Shown here piece by piece: positions 21,204 through 32,692 of a stretch of DNA of 64,000 nucleotides. The notes beneath the pieces are model-generated. The model ran no database searches. It was not told where the DNA came from and saw only the letters and a program-made list of their open reading frames with translations. The position numbers were made by a program, and so were the translations under genes. The first letter of the stretch is position 1; the number at the start of each line of letters is the position of its first letter. Source of the stretch: Acanthosepion esculentum (taxonomy: Eukaryota > Mollusca > Cephalopoda > Sepiida > Sepiidae); the NCBI GenBank assembly GCA_964036315.1, contig OZ038485.1:99756932-99820931 (forward strand), read 5' to 3'.

Positions 21204-21957
21204 TATGGGAAATACGGTTCCTTCGAAGGACAACATTTAGGAAGTAAAACTAGCAGAACTCTATATATAATGTTTAGAGTTTCCCTGTCTATGAGTTTCC
21301 CTACTATTGTGGCTTTGCGTCATACTAGCTTAAGCTTAATACATACGGAAAGCTGTGTATTGTAATGAAGCGACAGTTGATAGACTGATCTTATGAGATA
21401 TGGTTATTTTGTTCGATCCTTATTGAACGCCCCATTACTGTGATCTTGTGCCACACTAGAGTATGTTTACTTAATATTCATATAGATATTAAAGACAATT
21501 AGCTTAGCTCAACACAAATAAGAAATTGTTACGACAGTTTTCGTGGTGGAGAAGCATTACTCTATCTTGAAAATATGGGTATGGTTAAAAGAATGAAATA
21601 AAATACTGGTACATATAATGTATAATGCATATGAAAAATAGGGTCCCTTCGTAGGCAACATTTAGGAAGTAAGACTCGCAGATCTCTTTCTGTTATGAGG
21701 TACTGACTCTCTGAGTTAGCCTACTACTGGCTTTGTGTCAGACTAGCCGAAGCTTAATAGATACGAAAAGCTGAGAATTGCCATGAAACGACAGATTTAA
21801 TGAGGCATGGTTAATTTGTTCGCTGCTTATTGGACGCCCCATTATTGTGGCCTTGTGCTATATTAGACTATATTTAATTAATATTCATTAAATGCAATTA
21901 GCATAAACTAAGACAAATAACAAATTGTTTCGACAGTTTTCCTAGTCGAGAAAGTTT
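21204..21957. repeat. Diverged tandem duplication, period about 410-426 bp
   Basis: CAACATTTAGGAAGTAA at 21231 recurs at 21657. CTTAATACATACGGAAAGCTG recurs as CTTAATAGATACGAAAAGCTG, and GAACGCCCCATTA recurs 407 bp later. Each unit holds two GGC(C/T)TTG(T/C)GYCA-like motifs related to the SINE motif described in the findings. Confidence 0.75.
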
Positions 21958-22400
21958 GTTTGGTTTGTTTTGTTTTACGGCATACCAATCTCAAGGAGTT
22001 ATTTAATGCTGACAAGATTTTTTATTGCTGGTAATAATTTTTTTCAAAAATGAATTGCTGGTAATATTTTCTTTTTTCAAAAATCTATTGCTGGTAATTT
22101 TTTTTTTCCAAAATAGTGTTGTTGGTGTTAAAACCTATTTTTATACTTTCATAGTGTTTTGACTCCTTTGTGGTGGAGGGTAAGTATTTGCCCATAACTG
22201 GGACCCTAACAGGTGCTACCACCCCGGGTCAGGGTGGACCTGGGAACACCAGCAATTAAGAGGTTATCCAGGCTCCTCAAAACCTTCTGATCAAAGGCCT
22301 TTTCTGTCGGGTATAGTTTATCGTCTTACCCAGGACGCGGATGTAGTTTGTAGTCATACCCAGAGCGGCGGAGAAGAACTACTCTGTCTGTGGATTCTGG
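21958..22400 (-). repeat. Retroposon-like family K, copy 3
   Basis: Inverted relative to copies 1 and 2: TTGTTTTACGGCATACCAAT, ATTGCTGGTAAT repeats, TATTTGCCCATAACTGGGA, GGTCAGGGTGGACCTGG. Confidence 0.85.
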
Positions 22401-22545
22401 ACGATTGTTTTCGCCTCAATTACATGTTCTTAGTTCTTTCTTTTTTTATTCCTTATTTTTCCTTGGGTGTTGGTTTGTTCATTTACAAGCCAAAACACCT
22501 AAGGTTTTTCCAGACTAGTATAATTACTTATATTTATAAGATTAT

Positions 22546-22548
<3 letters not shown>

Positions 22549-22611
<63 letters not shown>
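22549..22611. repeat. (TA)n microsatellite
   Basis: TA repeats abutting the Tc1-like relic. Confidence 0.95.
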
Positions 22612-22613
<2 letters not shown>

Positions 22614-22770
22614 TGCTGTTCGATAAAAGTGACACCTGCTTTTTTTTACTAAATATTCTCTTCTCCGATGAAACGAAAGTTGAGCTAAATTTTAAAGATA
22701 AGCGATCTAAAATCCGAAGAAGAAGCTTTGAAAGCTATTTGAAGAGAACGAAATACATGCTCGTATATAA
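22612..22770 (+). pseudogene. Deleted Tc1-like element fragment
   Basis: Begins CAGTGCTGTTCGATAAAAG directly after TA, as expected for a Tc1-type terminus. It is followed at once by NILFSDETKVELNF and IRRRSFESYLKR, resembling the transposase SDE(S/T)xFxL block. Little internal sequence remains. Confidence 0.5.
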
Positions 22771-23590
22771 TATTTGATTAGCAATCAAGAGTTATGTTTA
22801 ATTGTGTTAAATGTTTCGATAACCATTTACATCATCGTCGGAAATGTATTTTCATGTTTTGTTATTTTTTTTCTACAGCGAAACCAGAGAAGAAAAACGG
22901 GACTTCGACAACAAAGGGTACGTAGAAAATTCTAAAAAAATGTTCATTTTCTTTTAGAATTGACAATGATTTTTTTTTTAACTTTATAATTCGTCTCACA
23001 TTATATATGGTCCGAAATCCCAAGATAACCATTTTTACTTTCAATTAATTCTTGCGACTTTATAAATATATCGTATTTTGCGTCAGATAAACATCACCGT
23101 AACATGGACGCAATTTAGCAAAGTAAAAAAAGTGAAGACAAATTGTACAAACTATGTAGGGCTAGAGCTTGTTTCAGGGAATATTAGCAAATCCCTAAAT
23201 TGCTCCACCTTATTTGTAGGAAGCTGTGTCAGATTTTGAGAAAAAACGAAGGAATATATCGTTTTTTCTTGAACATAAGACGAGTAATTTTGAACGAAAA
23301 CTAAAAGCAAAAAATGGGGTCGTGTTATACACAAGTATAATCCTTAAATTTCTCCACCCCCTATTTGTAGGAAGTTGTGTTAACTTGAGTCAGATTTTGA
23401 GAAAAATAAAGAATATAACCTATTTTCTTGCACATAAGACGAGTAATTTTGAACGATAACTAAAAGCAAAAAGTGGCATCGTGTTATACACAACTACAAG
23501 TTTTCATAAGATTTGCTCAGCTTAAAAACCTCTTATTTGAAGCAGAACATTGTAAAAAGACTCGTTTAGAATAATCTCTCTATACAATAC

Positions 23591-23593
<3 letters not shown>
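22771..23593. repeat. Spacer with an approximately 160-bp tandem duplication
   Basis: AAATTGCTCCACC ... TTTGTAGGAAG ... GACGAGTAATTTTGAACGA (23197-23300) recurs at about 23346-23458, offset 149-159 bp. No gene in 22771-23160. Confidence 0.65.
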
Positions 23594-23648
<55 letters not shown>

Positions 23649-23655
23649 CGCACGC

Positions 23656-23692
<37 letters not shown>

Positions 23693-24060
23693 AAATGAGG
23701 GGCAGTGTGCGAAATAACGATGACCCACCCAGCGCCGTGCGAACTTCGTCCGGTTGACGCGTACTGATATCCCTATCGAAGCAGGTTCGTATATATAATA
23801 CGCCATATATATATATATATGTATATTCCGCCAACTGAGGGAGAGTGTGCAAAATAACGATGACCCACCCGGTGCCGTGCTAACATGGTCCGGTTGACGC
23901 GTAATGATATACCTATCGAAGCATGTTTGTATATAATACACCATATATATTTATATATATATATTCAAGAATGCGTTGTTCATTTTTAGAAATTAATTTT
24001 AAACATTAGAAATTATCTTTAAAAAAGAGCGTGTGGGCAATCTATCTATCTATCTATCTA

Positions 24061-24126
<66 letters not shown>

Positions 24127-24295
24127 TAGATAGATAGATATAGATATATATGTATGTATGTATGTATATTACGCCAATTGAGGGACAGTGTGCAAAATAA
24201 CGATGACCCACCCGGTGCCGTGCTAACATGGTCCGGTTGACGCATATTGATATCGCTCTCGAAGCGGGTTCTTATATAGAATACGCCACACATAC
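23594..24295. repeat. Three spaced copies of a 120-bp unit separated by (TA)n
   Basis: A unit with CAGTGTGCRAAATAACGATG, ACCCACCCGGTGCCGTGC, GGTCCGGTTGACGC and TATCGAAGC occurs at about 23697-23805, 23828-23942 and 24168-24290, each bordered by (TA)n. Sub-tracts include (TG)n at 23626-23690 and (TCTA)n/(TA)n at 24042-24140. Confidence 0.85.
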
Positions 24296-24469
24296 CTCCA
24301 TAATGCTTTGTTCATTTTTAGAAATTCATTTAAAAATTATCATTAAAAATGTATATATATATATTGATTTGATTTTTACGGTTTATCAAACTTTTGCAGG
24401 TTGTTTAAAGAGAATGTATTTTTAGATTGTAAGAATTTGGGGTCGGAATGATAATGATTTACTGATACA

Positions 24470-24580
24470 AGTCTTACTAATTAACCCATATCTGGAGGGG
24501 AAAAGAGGTGGATTCATAACTTTTGGAACTCAGTTATCCGATTTCCAATTTCTTAGCCGATATCCATTACACCGCCCACA
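24470..24580 (-). repeat. tRNA-derived SINE family 2, partial (joined to the 5S segment)
   Basis: Minus strand: GTGTAATGGATATCGG (A-box region), AACTGAGTTCC (decayed B box), AAGTTATGAATCC, and CAGATATGGGTTAAT (relic of CAGCTATGGGTAAAT). These follow the order of the copies at 7560 and 34248. The 5S-derived segment lies immediately upstream on the same strand. Confidence 0.75.
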
Positions 24581-24585
24581 CATGC

Positions 24586-24693
24586 AAGCTTACAGTATTC
24601 CCAAGCGGTCACTCATCTCCGCACTAACCAGGCTCGACGTTGCTTAACTTTGGTGATCATACGTAGCATTTCAACGCGACATAACCGTAAGCC
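24586..24693 (-). pseudogene. 5S rRNA-derived segment (SINE head or pseudogene)
   Basis: The minus strand reads GGCTTACGGTTATGTC, then CGTTGAAA, GATCACCAAAGTTAAGCAA, CGTCGAGCCTGGTTAGTG, GATGAGTGACCGC and TTGGGAATAC, ending TGTAAGCTT. These align with canonical 5S rRNA through its internal control region. About 108 nt against about 120, with gaps in the middle and near the 3' end. A single, diverged copy next to a tRNA-like SINE is not expected of a working 5S gene. Confidence 0.85.
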
Positions 24694-24699
24694 TATATA

Positions 24700-25194
24700 C
24701 TGGTGGGTCAATAGCTATCAACAGAAACATATGGCAAGAATGAGAGCTCTTGACTTGTAACAAAGGCATATGTCAGGTTCAGAGTTACATAAACAAGAAA
24801 AGCCGGACTCATGTAGTTCCGTTTATAATTTTAACGCCGCGGTTATGGCCAAGGAAAAAAGAAAGCTCTAAATGACTTTGTTTTAACTACAAGACTAGAT
24901 CAGCGTATTTATGAAACGTTAAACTTGCAGGGGGTCCTCATATAAATTTGCGTTAGTACGAGTAAGAAGAAAAATCACAACTCCGTCGAAAAAATTCATC
25001 AATGTGAAAAGTGAACACAGATTTTATTCGACTGGTCTACTGTGGCAAATAGTTTTAACCCTTTCAGACCCGCGTTCCTGAGCAATTTTATCCCTCCTAC
25101 CTGAGATCCCGAGTCAAAATTCGTAAATAATTGGTATGTAATGTTTTAGGGTAGATAAAATAATAGTTACATGTGTTAACCCACCGTTCTACTC
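24700..25194. other. No gene recognised
   Basis: Mixed composition; nothing identified. Confidence 0.4.
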
Positions 25195-25835
25195 GTGACT
25201 GGACATTACGTCATTTTTCTCAACCACTGTTCAACCGCCAGCTGGGCATTACGTCATTTTTCTCTACCACTGGTCAAACGGTGACTGGGCATTACGTCAT
25301 TTTTCTCTACCACTGTTCAACCGGTGGCTGGACATTACGTCATTTTTCTCTACCACTGTTCAACCGGTGGCTGGACATTACGTCATTTTTCTCTACCACT
25401 GTTCAACCGATGGCTGGACATTACGTCATTTTTCTCTACCACTGTTCAACCGGTGGCTGGACATTACGTCATTTTTATCTACCACTGTTCAACCAATGAC
25501 TGGGCATTACGTCATTTTTCTCTACCACTGTTCAACCGGTGGCTGGACATTACGTCATTTTTCTCTACCACTTTTCAACCAATGACTGGGCATTACGTCA
25601 TTTTTCTCTACCACTGTTCAACCGATGGCTGGGCATTACGTCATTTTTCGTTACCACTGTTCAAACGGTGGCTGGGCATTACATCATTTTTCGTTACCAC
25701 TGTTCAAACGGTGGCTGGGCATTACGTCATTTTTCGTTACCACTGTTCAACCGGTGGCTGGACATTACGTCATTTTCTCTATACTGTTCACACGGTGGCT
25801 GGGCATTTTTTCATTTTTCTCTACAACCGGTAAAG
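25195..25835. repeat. 43-bp minisatellite, about 15 units, with TTACGTCA in each
   Basis: Units of the type TGGACATTACGTCA, then TTTTTCTCTACCACTG, then TTCAACCGGTGGC repeat with a strict 43-bp step from about 25202. Because 43 is not a multiple of 3, all forward frames stay open and give a 43-residue periodic peptide, which I read as an artefact. Most units contain TTACGTCA, a CRE-like octamer. Confidence 0.93.
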
Positions 25836-26220
25836 CGTTTGTCAGGGTTCAAACGGTTAATCAAGGTTTGGGGTAGGACCAGCAGCAACACGTTGTATAC
25901 CGACCATTGTTGTACATAGACATGTATAGCCGCATTTAGAGTACCTGTGACAACCAACATTTATCCCCAAATGTGGTTTCAATTTACATGTCTGTATCGG
26001 AATTGGACCTTGCGTCATTAGAAGAATATCCGATGTCCCTCTTTCTCTTGGTGTCACGAAGCCGGCAGATAGGACTGTCTGAAAGTTTGGAAAACGTTGT
26101 GCTGGGGAATCCGATGTTCTATAACGCATGTTAAGGTATTTCGACTTCATACTTTAAGACTTGGTGTGCATCTTCATAACAATAGTCATGGAGATTAGCA
26201 GTGACATTTTAAGTATTTAA
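25836..26220. other. No gene recognised
   Basis: Spacer between the two tandem arrays. Confidence 0.4.
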
Positions 26221-26540
26221 ATATTATTTAATATTTACAAGAATTGTTTAAGAGATTGAAAGAAGAGGTCACCATTTCTTTGTTTCTCAAACTCTCCATA
26301 CATCAATGCCATTCTTGGCTTATTGCAAAAATTCTAGCAGTTAACATCATGGCAAAAGATCATAGATATGGCTTCTGGGTTACATACGGGATCGCATAAG
26401 CACTTATTTAATATTTACAAGAATTTTATGAAAGATTGAATGAAGAGTTCACCGTTTCTTTGTTTATCAAACTCCCCGGACATCAACGCCGTTCATGGTT
26501 TATTACAGATAATCTACCAGTTAACATCATGGCAACAGAT
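26221..26540. repeat. Two-unit tandem duplication, 180-bp period
   Basis: TTATTTAATATTTACAAGAA occurs at 26224 and again at 26404. AGTTAACATCATGGCAA and the intervening blocks repeat with the same offset. Confidence 0.85.
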
Positions 26541-26554
26541 TTCGGCAGCAATCT

Positions 26555-27303
26555 TTCTTTCATGCACGTTTCATTGGATATGACAGACAAGTTGCTTTGG
26601 TTTAGTTTTTAATACAACTTCTCATGTGATCTTATATTTTTTTTCTTTTTGGATCATAAATTATTTAAAAATTACCTATATTGTTCTTTCTTTCCGAGAG
26701 CTTTTGGCTCTACATTTATCCATTTTCAAGTTTGAAATATATTAACGTTTAACAAGAAATAGATTGTTGTATGTATGCATCTATATAATGTTTTCATTTT
26801 CCAAACACGGTCAAGTCATTGTAAACAATTATGCAGGCTAAACTACAACTTGTTTAACAAGAAGACTAACTTTCTGTTCAATTAGGCTTCATTTAAATAC
26901 TCATGGAGACCTACTGGACCCTATTCGTAACATACTTGTTGATAACACACATATACAAGCATCGTCTACATATAAAAAGGGATAAAAATAATGGAAGCCT
27001 TATTAATAAAGACAACACTCAATAATATCAACTATGAACATGGACACAATCTCTTGACGGTGTTTTGAAAATGAAAACATTATACAGATACATACAAACA
27101 ACAATCTCTTTCTTGTTAATAGTTAATATATTTCAACCTTGAAAATGGATAAATGGATAGCCGAAAGCGCTCGAAAGAAAGAACAAGTGGTCAGTTTTTA
27201 TATAATTTGTCATCCAAAAAGAAAGAAAATGATAAGATCACATGACAAATTTTATAAAAAAATTAATCAAAGCACCTTGTCTATCATATTCAATGAAACG
27301 TTC

Positions 27304-27306
<3 letters not shown>
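26555..27306. repeat. Large foldback element H
   Basis: Arms of about 250 bp (26555-26812 and 27058-27306) are inverted copies: ACGTTTCATTGGATATGACA at the left outer edge against its complement at 27280-27302, and inner TATAATGTTTTCATTTTCC against AATGAAAACATTATA. A loop of about 245 bp separates them. Each arm has a hammerhead-like block with a degenerate core: CTTGAAAATGG, TAAATG, then AGCC and GAAAGCGCTCG (27138-27172 plus strand; mirrored near 26688-26720). A partial copy is at 61330-61480. Confidence 0.85.
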
Positions 27307-27354
<48 letters not shown>

Positions 27355-27356
27355 TG
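27304..27356. repeat. (TA)n(TG)n microsatellite
   Basis: Follows the right arm of foldback H directly. Confidence 0.95.
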
Positions 27357-27542
27357 TGAGTGCAAACAATAAATTGCTAGTATACATACAAAATACAAGT
27401 AGTGCTGAAAAGTTCTCAACCTGAAGAGGAATAAAATAAATCGGATATATTCATTTACCCCGATTATCTAGAACTATGAAGTAAAGGTCCATGGCCGAAG
27501 AGAACACTCACACACAGACTCCACACACATACAAAGGGAATT
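27357..27542. other. Spacer
   Basis: Nothing recognised. Confidence 0.4.
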
Positions 27543-27662
27543 TCTAAGCATAGCTTAGATGTAACACAAAGCGGAAAGTGTGGGGCACCCAATGAGGATC
27601 GAATACACTAATGAGTTGTACTTGGTCTAGTGTGACAAGCTTGTTAAACATTACATCCTGTC
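27543..27662 (-). repeat. tRNA-derived SINE family 1, copy
   Basis: Minus strand: GATGTAATGTTTAACAAGCTTGTC (A-box region), decayed GTATTCGATCCTCATTGGGTGCCCC (B box), CACTTTCCGCTTTGTGTTAC and ATCTAAGCTATGC. Same order as the copies at 33778, 33917 and 48889. Confidence 0.8.
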
Positions 27663-27673
27663 GAAGTGTTACA

Positions 27674-28544
<871 letters not shown>

Positions 28545-30105
28545 TCCTTACTCGTTATTGGGCCGGTGCTCGGATATTTGGCCGAGAGACATTAGCCGAC
28601 GGACATTTAGCCAAATGGACATTTAGCCGAATGGACATTTAACCGAATGGACATTTAGCCGAATGGACATTTAAACCGAATGGACATTTAAACCGAATGG
28701 ACATTTAGCCGAATGGACATTTAGCCGAATGGACATTTAGCCGAATGGACATTTAACCGAATGGACATTTAGCCGAATGGACATTTAAACCGAATGGACA
28801 TTTAAACCGAATGGACATTTAAACTGAATGGACATTTAGCCGAATGGACATTTAGCCGAATGGACATTTAGCCGAATGGACATTTAAACCGAATGGACAT
28901 TTAAACCGAATGGACATTTAGCCGAATGGACATTTAGCCGAATGGACATTTAAACCGAATGGACATTTAAACCGAATGGACATTTAGCCGAATGGACATT
29001 TAGCCGAATGGACATTTAAACCGAATGGACATTTAGCCGAATGGACATTTAGCCGAATGGACATTTAGCCGAATGGACATTTAAACCGAATGGACATTTA
29101 GCCGAATGGACATTTAGCCGAATGGACATTTAAACCGAATGGACATTTAAACCGAATGGACATTTAGCCGAATGGACATTTAGCCGAATGGACATTTAGC
29201 CGAATGGACATTTAACCGACGGACATTTAACCGAATGGACATTTAGCCGACGGACATTTAGCCGAATGGACATTTAGCCGAATGGACATTTAGCCGAATG
29301 GACATTTAACCGACGGAAATTTAACCGAATGGACATTTAAACCGAATGGACATTTAGCCGAATGGACATTTAGCCGAATGGACATTTAGCCGACGGACAT
29401 TTAGCCGAATGGATATTTAACCGAATGGACATTTAGCCGAATGGACATTTAGCCGACGGACATTTAGCCGACGGACATTTAGCCGAATGGACATTTAGCC
29501 GAATGGACATTTAGCCGAATGGACATTTAGCCGAAAATGTAGTGGCGTAATGTTCAACATATATTTATATTTATTATTAATTAAGTTGTATTAATTTGTA
29601 ATTTTTTTTTTTAGATGCGTTTTTAAAAATCTATTCTGTATATTTTATATTTTACTTCATATATTACTGTAAGATGAAAAGTATTTTGAGAAAAAGCACA
29701 TTTTACTACAGCAAAAATCTTAAGCTTTTACGATATGAAAGATCTTTCAATTTCGCTTTTAATGATCGTTATCTTTAAGGGATCAACTAGGTTTTATCTT
29801 ATTGTTAAATACGAATTTAAATAATTAGGTGCTACTTTTTACCCAAATGCACTCAAATAGTTTTACAAATATTAATTTCAATAAACAAATATTGAAATTA
29901 GAAAACTTTTAACTTTAAAATTAGATTTAGTAATTTAATCACTTGAAATTCAGTGGTAATTATTAGTCCTAGTCTACCTTATAATACTGCTAATTAAAAT
30001 ACTTAAGTATTGCTTGTTACTATTTTTACTTGTACTTTTTCGGTGAAATGTCAGTTCGGCCAAATGTCTCTCAAACAAATATCCGGCGTTTTCGGTCAAT
30101 ACATT
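28545..30105. mobile_element. TIR-bounded element with an internal 16-17-bp minisatellite
   Basis: The left end holds CGGATATTTGGCCGAGAGAC, then ATTAGCCGACGGACATTTAG (28571-28611). The right end, complemented, reads CGGATATTTGTTTGAGAGAC, then ATTTGGCCGAACTGACATTT (about 30084-30047). These look like inverted ends of about 50 bp. The 28600-29535 array is built from GGACATTTAGCCGAAT-like units that resemble the left terminus. About 500 bp of AT-rich non-coding DNA (29536-30045) follows. No transposase is seen, so it would be non-autonomous. Confidence 0.7.
28600..29535. repeat. 16-17-bp minisatellite (GGACATTTAGCCGAAT type)
   Basis: More than 50 head-to-tail units in several variants: TTAGCCGAATGG, TTAACCGAATGG, TTAAACCGAATGG and TTAGCCGACGG. 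Variants come in runs and alternate, a sign of segmental expansion. No spacer diversity, so it is not a CRISPR. Confidence 0.97.
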
Positions 30106-30234
30106 CGCCATTTTCAAGGAGCCCGTTTTTATTTTTTTTAAATGTTGGCGTTATAATGTGCATTGGGTAGAAACAGAAGCAATCTTAGGCTGCTGGAGAG
30201 AGATCTGAATGTATTTATGCCGGAGTGTCTTTTC

Positions 30235-30720
30235 TTTTTTTCATGCTAAGCAAGGCGGGAGTGCCACTAGTACGCAGGGGGTCACAGGGAGTTAAAGTAA
30301 GAGAAAAGACTCGGTATAGAAGGATTTAGGAAAGGATAAAAGATGAACGGGGATCGAGAGATCAGAAGATAACGATTGACGTTGAATTTTAATTTTTGAA
30401 GATTGTAGTTATTAGGGAAGCAACTAAGAGGAAGGGCGTTCCGCTCTCGGGAAGTGCAAGAGAAGAAGCTGATGGAGTAGAAGCTGTGGCTGCATGTAAC
30501 TGTTTCAACAGTAAAAAGGTGGGATTTAGATTTAGTAGCACGCTTAAATTCATGTAGTCGGGGCACCAGGGAAAATAGCTCATCAGAGCAGTTGTCATGA
30601 AAAGTATTTGTAGAAAAGAGTGAAGCCACGTCACGTCTGTGAGAAATTGACTGGAGTCGAGATGCCAAGTCAGGACCGATCATATTGCAGATCCGTCTTT
30701 GGATTTTGTCAAGAACATCG
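30235..30720 (-). pseudogene. LINE C-terminal relic
   Basis: The minus-strand frame reads MIGPDLASRLQSISHRRDVA, DNCSDELFSLVPRLHEFKRA, FTVETVTCSHSFYS, LPLSCFPNNYNLQKLKFNVN and RYLLISRSP. The 3' UTR keeps GTACTAGTGGCACTCC and GCCTTGCTTAGC. Same family as 20000-20905; small indels only. Confidence 0.88.
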
Positions 30721-31539
30721 ATATGAACAGCACTAACAGATATTGTTAAATAAATTCAGGTTGATCTCTGGCTTAATTTTTTAATATATAAAGAGCCTTT
30801 AAACTTTTTAGTCGCCGTCGGCAGACATATTTCTTTAGAATAAATAACTTTAGAATAATTTTTCTAATGGGGAGACAGAGAGTTGTCTGTGGGCGTCAAG
30901 ATGCTTTTTATGGCATTGATTTTACTTAAAATGATTGGTCATCCGTCGGGAGAGGGCGATTGTTGTGTGCCCAATGTATATAATCGATTTATGAGAAGAA
31001 AGGCAAAGCATTTTTGTACCTGGCTATTAAACTGGCATACTTAATTGGTCGATTATACTTGGGATTGTATAGGCATGATGTTAGATGCCAAGAAAGGTGA
31101 AATGTTGTAAGAACCTGAACGCAAATTTACCGTGGCTGATTTAGAAATTGGTTCATTTCTATACATTTTCGCCTTAGTAAATTTCTTTGTCTTTTAATGT
31201 AGTCTTCCTTGAAATCGTAATTATCGTTAAAGTCATTACTGCGAGAGACTCATACATTGAGTGACTTGTTTTGTAAAAGACCCCTTTGGTTATTCCATTA
31301 CATCAATAAGGCAGATTAATTTTGCTATTTTTGAATAATTTTCTATATTCCTAAATTATATCTATATAGCAAAGTATAGACTATGTATGGTAAAATTAGA
31401 AGACCCGTTGCTGATGAGACATGTTTTTGAGAGAACCTTTTCTTAAAATGTTTGAATCTTACCACTGGCCACATCACTTTGTGAGAAAGTGACCCAATTT
31501 TGAGATCCCAAGTAAGGACTGAACACATTGCATATCCGT
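30721..31539. other. No gene recognised
   Basis: A 61-codon minus frame at 31343-31528 shows no motif. Confidence 0.4.
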
Positions 31540-31860
31540 TTTAGTCAGGATCGATTATAGGACAGATCATTCTTTTGATTTTGTTAAGGTCCTCGAGATG
31601 AATAGCAAGATCACCAAACCAGATGTGATATCAGTATTCAAAGCACGGACGGATGGGAGATTTTTAAATGTGCAAAATGAATTCTGTCAAGAAACATTTT
31701 CTTGCCCGACACAGGGACCCAACCTTCCTTGCAGTAGATGCAGCTATTGATTCGATGTAGTCGTTCCACAACTGCGGATGTCAGGAAGAATAGTTTCTCT
31801 ATGGTAGTTAAACGAGACTAGTTTTGTCTTGGAAGCGTTAAAATTTACAAGCCATTTCCT
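31540..31860 (-). pseudogene. LINE RT fragment (upstream part)
   Basis: Minus-strand frames: KWLVNFNASKTKLVSFNYHR (31860-31800), then TARKVGSLCRARKC-like and HLKISHPSV blocks, matching the N-terminal half of the 20000-20905 copy. Frameshifted. Confidence 0.65.
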
Positions 31861-31899
31861 GCGAGAAAAAGCGAGAAAAGAGCCTGATTCTTTCCAAGA

Positions 31900-32005
31900 T
31901 CAATAGTGCGAAAGTAGACGCGGTCGGAATTTGAACTCGGTACGACAATTTTATTTTCAGTGACGATAATATTTACACTGCGCGCGCTTGTTAGCGAATA
32001 ACAAT
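31900..32005 (-). repeat. tRNA-derived SINE fragment
   Basis: The minus strand has a B-box-like CGAGTTCAAATTCCGACCGCGTC followed by TACTTTCGC. From memory this resembles the GTTCAAATTCCGCCG segment common in cephalopod SINEs. An A box is not clear. Confidence 0.45.
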
Positions 32006-32045
32006 TTTATAAAAACATTAACTAGCAGAATCTGACATATAGACA

Positions 32046-32128
<83 letters not shown>
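32046..32128. repeat. (TA)n microsatellite
   Basis: About 41 TA units. Confidence 0.97.
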
Positions 32129-32132
<4 letters not shown>

Positions 32133-32430
32133 GGCATTTTTATGCTTATACATTCTTTTTAAAGATACAAATATTTAAGTAAATGCTCTATTTATAATAA
32201 ACAGTATTAAACAACATTTACCGACCTGAATGTCCGAGAAATTTTCATAGAAAATATTCGTCCTCCGACAGTAAAACATCCCAGCGAAAAGTTTTCGATG
32301 AAAATTTCTCGGCCATTCAGGTCGGTAAATATTGTTTAATACTGTTTATTATAAATAGAGCATTTACTTAAATATTTGTATCTATAAAAAGAATGTATAA
32401 ACATAAAAATGCTTTAAAATAATTTGTCCA
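32128..32430. repeat. Foldback element C, copy 1
   Basis: Long inverted arms: left GATACAAATATTTAAGTAAA, TGCTC, AACAGTATTAAACAACATTTAC, CGACCTGAATG; the mirror is at about 32315-32415. The loop holds TTCGTCCTCCGACAG, the 3' acceptor edge of the tRNA-like body that is complete in copy 2 (44188-44800). Confidence 0.85.
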
Positions 32431-32692
32431 TTTCATAATGTACATACATACTTAAATGCGAAGCTCTTCAGTAAAATGAATGGAGCACTTTTGCTGCTTG
32501 GCGTTTGTTTATGTTTGTAAAAACAATACGCTAGATTTGGCTGATTCGTTCTGTCGAGTGAAGACGGCTGTGGTCGACTGACACCAAATCGGTTGGGTTT
32601 CGATCTGGGCTTGAGGCATTCGTTTGTCTAGTCGCATTGAGGAGCTGCGATACAGAGAAACAGTACTGTCTGCAAATGACATTATATATATA
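32431..32692. other. Spacer, possible tRNA-like trace
   Basis: GGGTTTCGATCTGGG (32596-32610) resembles a B box; no A box. Otherwise nothing. Confidence 0.3.

Noticed and set aside
24586..24693. Functional 5S rRNA gene
   Set aside because: Shortened, diverged in the middle and 3' end, single copy, and fused to a SINE.
25173..25919. Repetitive 169-residue protein
   Set aside because: A 43-bp repeat keeps every forward frame open; the periodic peptide is the same unit read in rotation.
28600..29535. CRISPR-like array
   Set aside because: Units are contiguous 16-17-bp minisatellite repeats without unique spacers or adjacent cas genes, in a eukaryotic context.
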